A program made the translations under genes and the position numbers. A stretch of 64,000 nucleotides of DNA from Thermoplasmata archaeon (GTDB lineage Archaea; Thermoplasmatota; Thermoplasmata; Thermoplasmatales; Thermoplasmataceae). The stretch is from contig JAJYRA010000025.1 in assembly GCA_021794355.1 (NCBI GenBank), positions 1-64,000 of the forward strand, given 5' to 3'. The notes under the pieces were generated by a model. That model was not told the origin of the DNA, did no database searches, and saw only the letters and a list, made by a program, of their open reading frames with translations. This document shows positions 60,533-64,000 of the stretch, in pieces; within the stretch, counting starts at the first letter, position 1, and each line of letters begins with the position of its first letter.

Positions 60533-61498
60533 ATGGCAAATATATTGATCACGGGCGCTCTGGGACAGGTCGGTTCTGAATTGATTGATTTTCTACTGGC
60601 AAGCTATTCTGGCACTATTTATGCGACGGACATTCACAAAGAATCAACGCTCAAATCCAACCCGTCCGTAAAGTATGCGGTTCTGGACGTTAGAAACAGG
60701 GAGATGGTGGAAAACATAATAGGCGAAAATGATATAGATGAAGTCTATCACCTTGCCTCCATTCTTTCAGCATCCGGGGAGAAAGATCCATATATGGCAT
60801 ATAATGTAAATCTTACTGGAACTGTAAACGTGTTGAATGCCAGTGTTACCAGGGGTGTAAAGAAGGTGTTTATTCCCTCAACCATTGGTGTGTTCGGACC
60901 CGAAGTGCAAAAAGAGAAAGCACCCAGGAGACACGCTTCCATTCCAACAACCATCTATGGAATAACCAAGGCTGCCGGTGAAATGCTATTTCAATATTAT
61001 TACAATAAGTATAACATTGATGTGAGAAGCCTGAGATATCCCGGACTGCTCAGCTATAAGGTGGCACCCACTGCGGGCACCACCGATTATGCAGTGGACA
61101 TGATAAAACATGCAGCCTCCGGAAATTCTTACGAATGTTATCTTAAGGATGATACAAGGTTGCCAATGATGTATATGCCCGATGCCATGAATTCCACCCT
61201 CCACCTGATGACTGCACCTGCAGAGAATATTAGGGTTAGAACCTCCTATAATGTCATGTCCTACAGTTTTACTCCAAGGGAGCTTGAAAATGAGCTCAGG
61301 GAATTGAATCCCGAGTTCAGGGTTGTTTATAAGCCGGATTTCAGGCAGTCCATAGCCGATTCCTGGCCCTGGTCCATTGACGTAACTGACGCTATAAATG
61401 ATTGGGAATTCAAACCAGTCTTTGATCTCAAGAATACGGTTTCAGATATGTTCCAAAATTATAGAAAATTCAGTGAAAAACTCAATCCACCTGATTGA
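60533..61498 (+). CDS. NAD-dependent epimerase/dehydratase (L-threonine dehydrogenase-like SDR)
   Basis: 'ILITGALGQVGSELIDFL', 'YGITKAAGEMLFQYYYNKYNIDVRSLRYPGL'; ATG at 60533 preferred over ORF start 60494. Confidence 0.9.
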   Translation: MANILITGALGQVGSELIDFLLASYSGTIYATDIHKESTLKSNPSVKYAVLDVRNREMVENIIGENDIDEVYHLASILSASGEKDPYMAYNVNLTGTVNVLNASVTRGVKKVFIPSTIGVFGPEVQKEKAPRRHASIPTTIYGITKAAGEMLFQYYYNKYNIDVRSLRYPGLLSYKVAPTAGTTDYAVDMIKHAASGNSYECYLKDDTRLPMMYMPDAMNSTLHLMTAPAENIRVRTSYNVMSYSFTPRELENELRELNPEFRVVYKPDFRQSIADSWPWSIDVTDAINDWEFKPVFDLKNTVSDMFQNYRKFSEKLNPPD

Positions 61499-62153
61499 GG
61501 TCAACTTCAACCACACACTTGTTTCCACCATCGGAGAATTTTTCCACAAGGCTGAACTTATTTTCACCGGATGCCTGTATCATGTCCTTTCCCAGAACAT
61601 CGCAGATTATCTTTCCATTATTCTTGGCTATTTCATAAAATATGCAATTGTGCCTTATGATCCTTACAGTTTCCCCGTTGACTTCCATTCTGGCATAATA
61701 GCCCAGCCTGTTGAGAGCATCCACAAAACCCTTCAGTCTTTCTATTTTGCCTTCCCTCCTGTTTGAATCCTCATATTCATCCTTGAATCCGGCCTTTTCC
61801 ATCATCCTGTCAGCCACGTGACCCAGGAGGAGATTCAGTTTCATCTCACCATATTCCTTCGTGAATTCTTCAAGAAATGTTGCCATCAATTCTGAATATT
61901 TCTTTGGAAACAATTCCATTCCCGATTGGCTGATCTCATAATACTTGGAAGGCCTGCCAGCCCTTTCTTTCTTAAAAAATGATCTTACATAACCCATCCT
62001 TTCCAGTGAATCCATGTGTTCCTTAACTGCAGTCTTGTTAATCCCGATGCTCTCTGCAAGGAAGGAAACACTCCTCTCACCATCTTCCAGGGTGGAAAGA
62101 ATGCTCGTTTTAACTTTGCCAAGTAGTGGACTTACTGCAAGTTCTTTTTCCAT
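61482..62153 (-). CDS. SufR-like winged-helix regulator with C-terminal cysteines
   Basis: N-term wHTH; 'AGRPSKYYEISQSG'; C-term 'RHNCIFYEIAKNNGKIICDVL...NKCVVEV'; divergent from sufC. Confidence 0.85.
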   Translation of the reverse strand: MEKELAVSPLLGKVKTSILSTLEDGERSVSFLAESIGINKTAVKEHMDSLERMGYVRSFFKKERAGRPSKYYEISQSGMELFPKKYSELMATFLEEFTKEYGEMKLNLLLGHVADRMMEKAGFKDEYEDSNRREGKIERLKGFVDALNRLGYYARMEVNGETVRIIRHNCIFYEIAKNNGKIICDVLGKDMIQASGENKFSLVEKFSDGGNKCVVEVDLNQVD

Positions 62154-62215
62154 AATATAGTAATAAGAATTGTTATATTAAGTTTATCGACTTTAAACAT
62201 AAGAAAGTGTTTAAA
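62153..62215. promoter_or_regulatory. Candidate operator dyads in the SufR-like/sufC divergent promoter region
   Basis: TAATATAGTAAT-AAGA-ATTGTTATATTA (62153-62180) and TTTAAACA-TAAGAAAG-TGTTTAAA (62192-62215, overlaps TATA-like TTTAAATA). Confidence 0.5.
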
Positions 62216-62237
62216 TAGGTTAAACCAATTTAGATTT

Positions 62238-62975
62238 ATGGTTGAATTGAGGATTAGTAACCTTTCAGCAAGCATTGAGGGGAAGAAGATTTTGAAGGGC
62301 GTTGATCTTTCCGTAAAGGGTGGAGAGATACATGCATTGATGGGTCCAAATGGAGCTGGTAAAAGCACACTTGGAAATGTCTTGATTGGCCATCCAGACT
62401 ATAGCATTAATGGAGGTTCCATTATCCTGGATGGTAAGGACCTGACAGAAAAAACACCCGAGGAAAGGGCAAGAGCCGGTCTTTTCCTTGCCTTTCAGAG
62501 CCCCATTTCCATACCTGGAGTTAAAATATCTTCCTTCCTGAGAACTGCATACAAGCAGTTACATCCGGAGGATAAGGTTGGCGTGACTGAATTCTTTACA
62601 AGAGTGAAAGAACATCTGAAAATGGTTGGACTGGATGAAAGTTTTATGTCCAGATCGGTAAACGATGGTTTTTCCGGTGGAGAAAGGAAGAGATTCGAAA
62701 TATTGCAGATGGCCATATTGAAGCCAAAAATAGTGGTGCTTGATGAGATAGACTCTGGTCTTGATGTGGATGCACTGAGACTTGTTGCCGAGGAGATTAT
62801 AAAATATCACAGCAAGGAAGTAGGATTTCTAATAATAACGCACTATCAGAGAATACTCAAGAATATTGACCCAGATTTTGTGCACATATTGATGGATGGA
62901 AAGATAGTCAGGAATGGGGACAAGGCTCTGGCCCTTAAGATCGAAGAGGAAGGATACGACTGGATAAAGGAGTGA
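62238..62975 (+). CDS. sufC: Fe-S cluster assembly ATPase SufC
   Basis: 'MGPNGAGKSTLGNVLIGHPDY', 'FSGGERKRFEILQMAILKPKIVVLDEIDSGLDVDAL'. Confidence 0.97.
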   Translation: MVELRISNLSASIEGKKILKGVDLSVKGGEIHALMGPNGAGKSTLGNVLIGHPDYSINGGSIILDGKDLTEKTPEERARAGLFLAFQSPISIPGVKISSFLRTAYKQLHPEDKVGVTEFFTRVKEHLKMVGLDESFMSRSVNDGFSGGERKRFEILQMAILKPKIVVLDEIDSGLDVDALRLVAEEIIKYHSKEVGFLIITHYQRILKNIDPDFVHILMDGKIVRNGDKALALKIEEEGYDWIKE

Positions 62976-64000
62976 TGAAGATGGAAGTTGAAATGACGAA
63001 GGAAGAGGAAATAGAAAGATTGGTTGAAAGTTTAAAGGATTCAAAGAGTTCAGACTGGGAATTCCATGATAAGTATAACCCCATATACTCAACTGGGAAG
63101 GGGCTGAATAAGGCAGTTGTGGAAGAGATTTCCGAGATCAAGAAAGAGCCGGACTGGATGAGAAGAATGAGACTGAAAGCGTTGGAAATATTTCAGTCCA
63201 AGCCAATGCCTAACTGGGGACCTGACCTGTCAGGAATTGACTGGGAAAACACCACCTATTACAACAGACCCGATGAAAGGAAGTCCCAGAACTGGGATGA
63301 TGTTCCAGATCAGATAAAAGATACCTTTCAGAAACTGGGGATTCCAGAAATGGAACAGAAATATTTGGCAGGTTCGGTTGCACAGTATGAAAGTGAGGGT
63401 GTATATCATTCACTCAAGAAAGTCTGGGAAGACAAGGGTGTGGTATTTCTTGATCTGGACTCTGCCGTAAAGGAACACCCAGATCTTGTGAAGGACTATT
63501 TCTGCAAAGCAGTACCCTTTACGGATAACAAATTTGCAGCACTCAATGGGGCAGTGTGGAGCGGAGGTTCCTTCCTTTATGTACCAAAGGGTGTTCATAT
63601 TGACATGCCCCTTCAGACATATTTCAGGATGAACAATGAAAGTACGGGCCAGTTCGAGCATACTATCGTAGTGGGCGATGAGGGATCCAAAGTTCATTAT
63701 ATTGAAGGGTGCACCGCACCAAGATGGGATAAGGATTCACTTCACAGTGCCATCGTTGAAATATATGCCCACAGGGATTCAGATGTACGATATACAAGCG
63801 TACAGAACTGGTCAAAGAGCGTTTACAATATGCCAACAAAAAGGGCATGGGTTGATGAGAGGGCAAAGATGGAATGGGTTGGAGGATCACTGGGATCGAA
63901 AATAACCATGATCTATCCTTCATCCTATCTAAGAGGTCCATATGCCTCCACATCCAACCTGAATATTTCACTTGCAGGAGCTGGAACCATAAAGGATACG
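62975..64000 (+). CDS. sufB: Fe-S cluster assembly protein SufB (truncated by window end)
   Basis: ATG overlaps the sufC stop; open for 342 codons to the end: '...PNWGPDLSGIDWENTTYYNRPDE...SAVKEHPDLVKDYFCKAVPFTDNKFAALNGAVWSGGSFLYVPKGVHIDMPLQ'. Confidence 0.96.
   Translation, partial: MKMEVEMTKEEEIERLVESLKDSKSSDWEFHDKYNPIYSTGKGLNKAVVEEISEIKKEPDWMRRMRLKALEIFQSKPMPNWGPDLSGIDWENTTYYNRPDERKSQNWDDVPDQIKDTFQKLGIPEMEQKYLAGSVAQYESEGVYHSLKKVWEDKGVVFLDLDSAVKEHPDLVKDYFCKAVPFTDNKFAALNGAVWSGGSFLYVPKGVHIDMPLQTYFRMNNESTGQFEHTIVVGDEGSKVHYIEGCTAPRWDKDSLHSAIVEIYAHRDSDVRYTSVQNWSKSVYNMPTKRAWVDERAKMEWVGGSLGSKITMIYPSSYLRGPYASTSNLNISLAGAGTIKDT

Noticed and set aside
1-64000. CRISPR arrays, rRNA and tRNA genes
   Set aside because: No regularly spaced repeats, no rRNA-like sequence, and no intergenic stretch with a convincing T-loop/acceptor pattern was found by eye; tRNAscan-SE would be decisive for tRNAs.

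Overview
This 64 kb window looks like a chromosomal segment of a Thermoplasmatales-type euryarchaeon. The gene set points that way: TBP, archaeal PolB, ABCE1/Rli1, archaeosine TGT, tRNA-splicing endonuclease, tricorn-interacting M1 peptidase, futalosine menaquinone genes and geranylgeranyl reductase. Most of it is dense housekeeping DNA, including ppdK, guaB, guaA ATPase subunit, hisS, folP, rpS2, glyA, tldD/tldE, purE/K, a GH15 glucoamylase and the start of sufCB. Five stretches stand out. (1) A two-gene minus-strand cassette (12.2-13.8 kb) separates mqnA/mqnE from mqnC. It encodes a secreted protein with a glycine-zipper hydrophobic segment, whose signal peptide is split from the mature part by one in-frame TAG, plus an overlapping small multi-TM protein, a possible toxin/immunity-like pair. 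(2) A lone 862-aa SF2 helicase with a C-terminal PD-(D/E)XK-like motif (50.2-52.7 kb) sits between non-coding flanks and is a candidate single-gene defence system. (3) A TPP riboswitch (~39.86-39.94 kb) has a predicted P1 stem that reaches the AUG of a 23-codon leader ORF, whose stop overlaps the start of an MFS (thiamine-type) transporter. (4) An IS605-type TnpB is frameshifted near its N-terminus. (5) Palindromic operator candidates lie at the SufR-like/sufC and Fur/hisS divergent promoters, and a hairpin plus a coupled small ORF lies upstream of purE. No CRISPR array, rRNA or convincing tRNA was seen. All calls come from reading the sequence and the supplied ORF translations; no searches were run.
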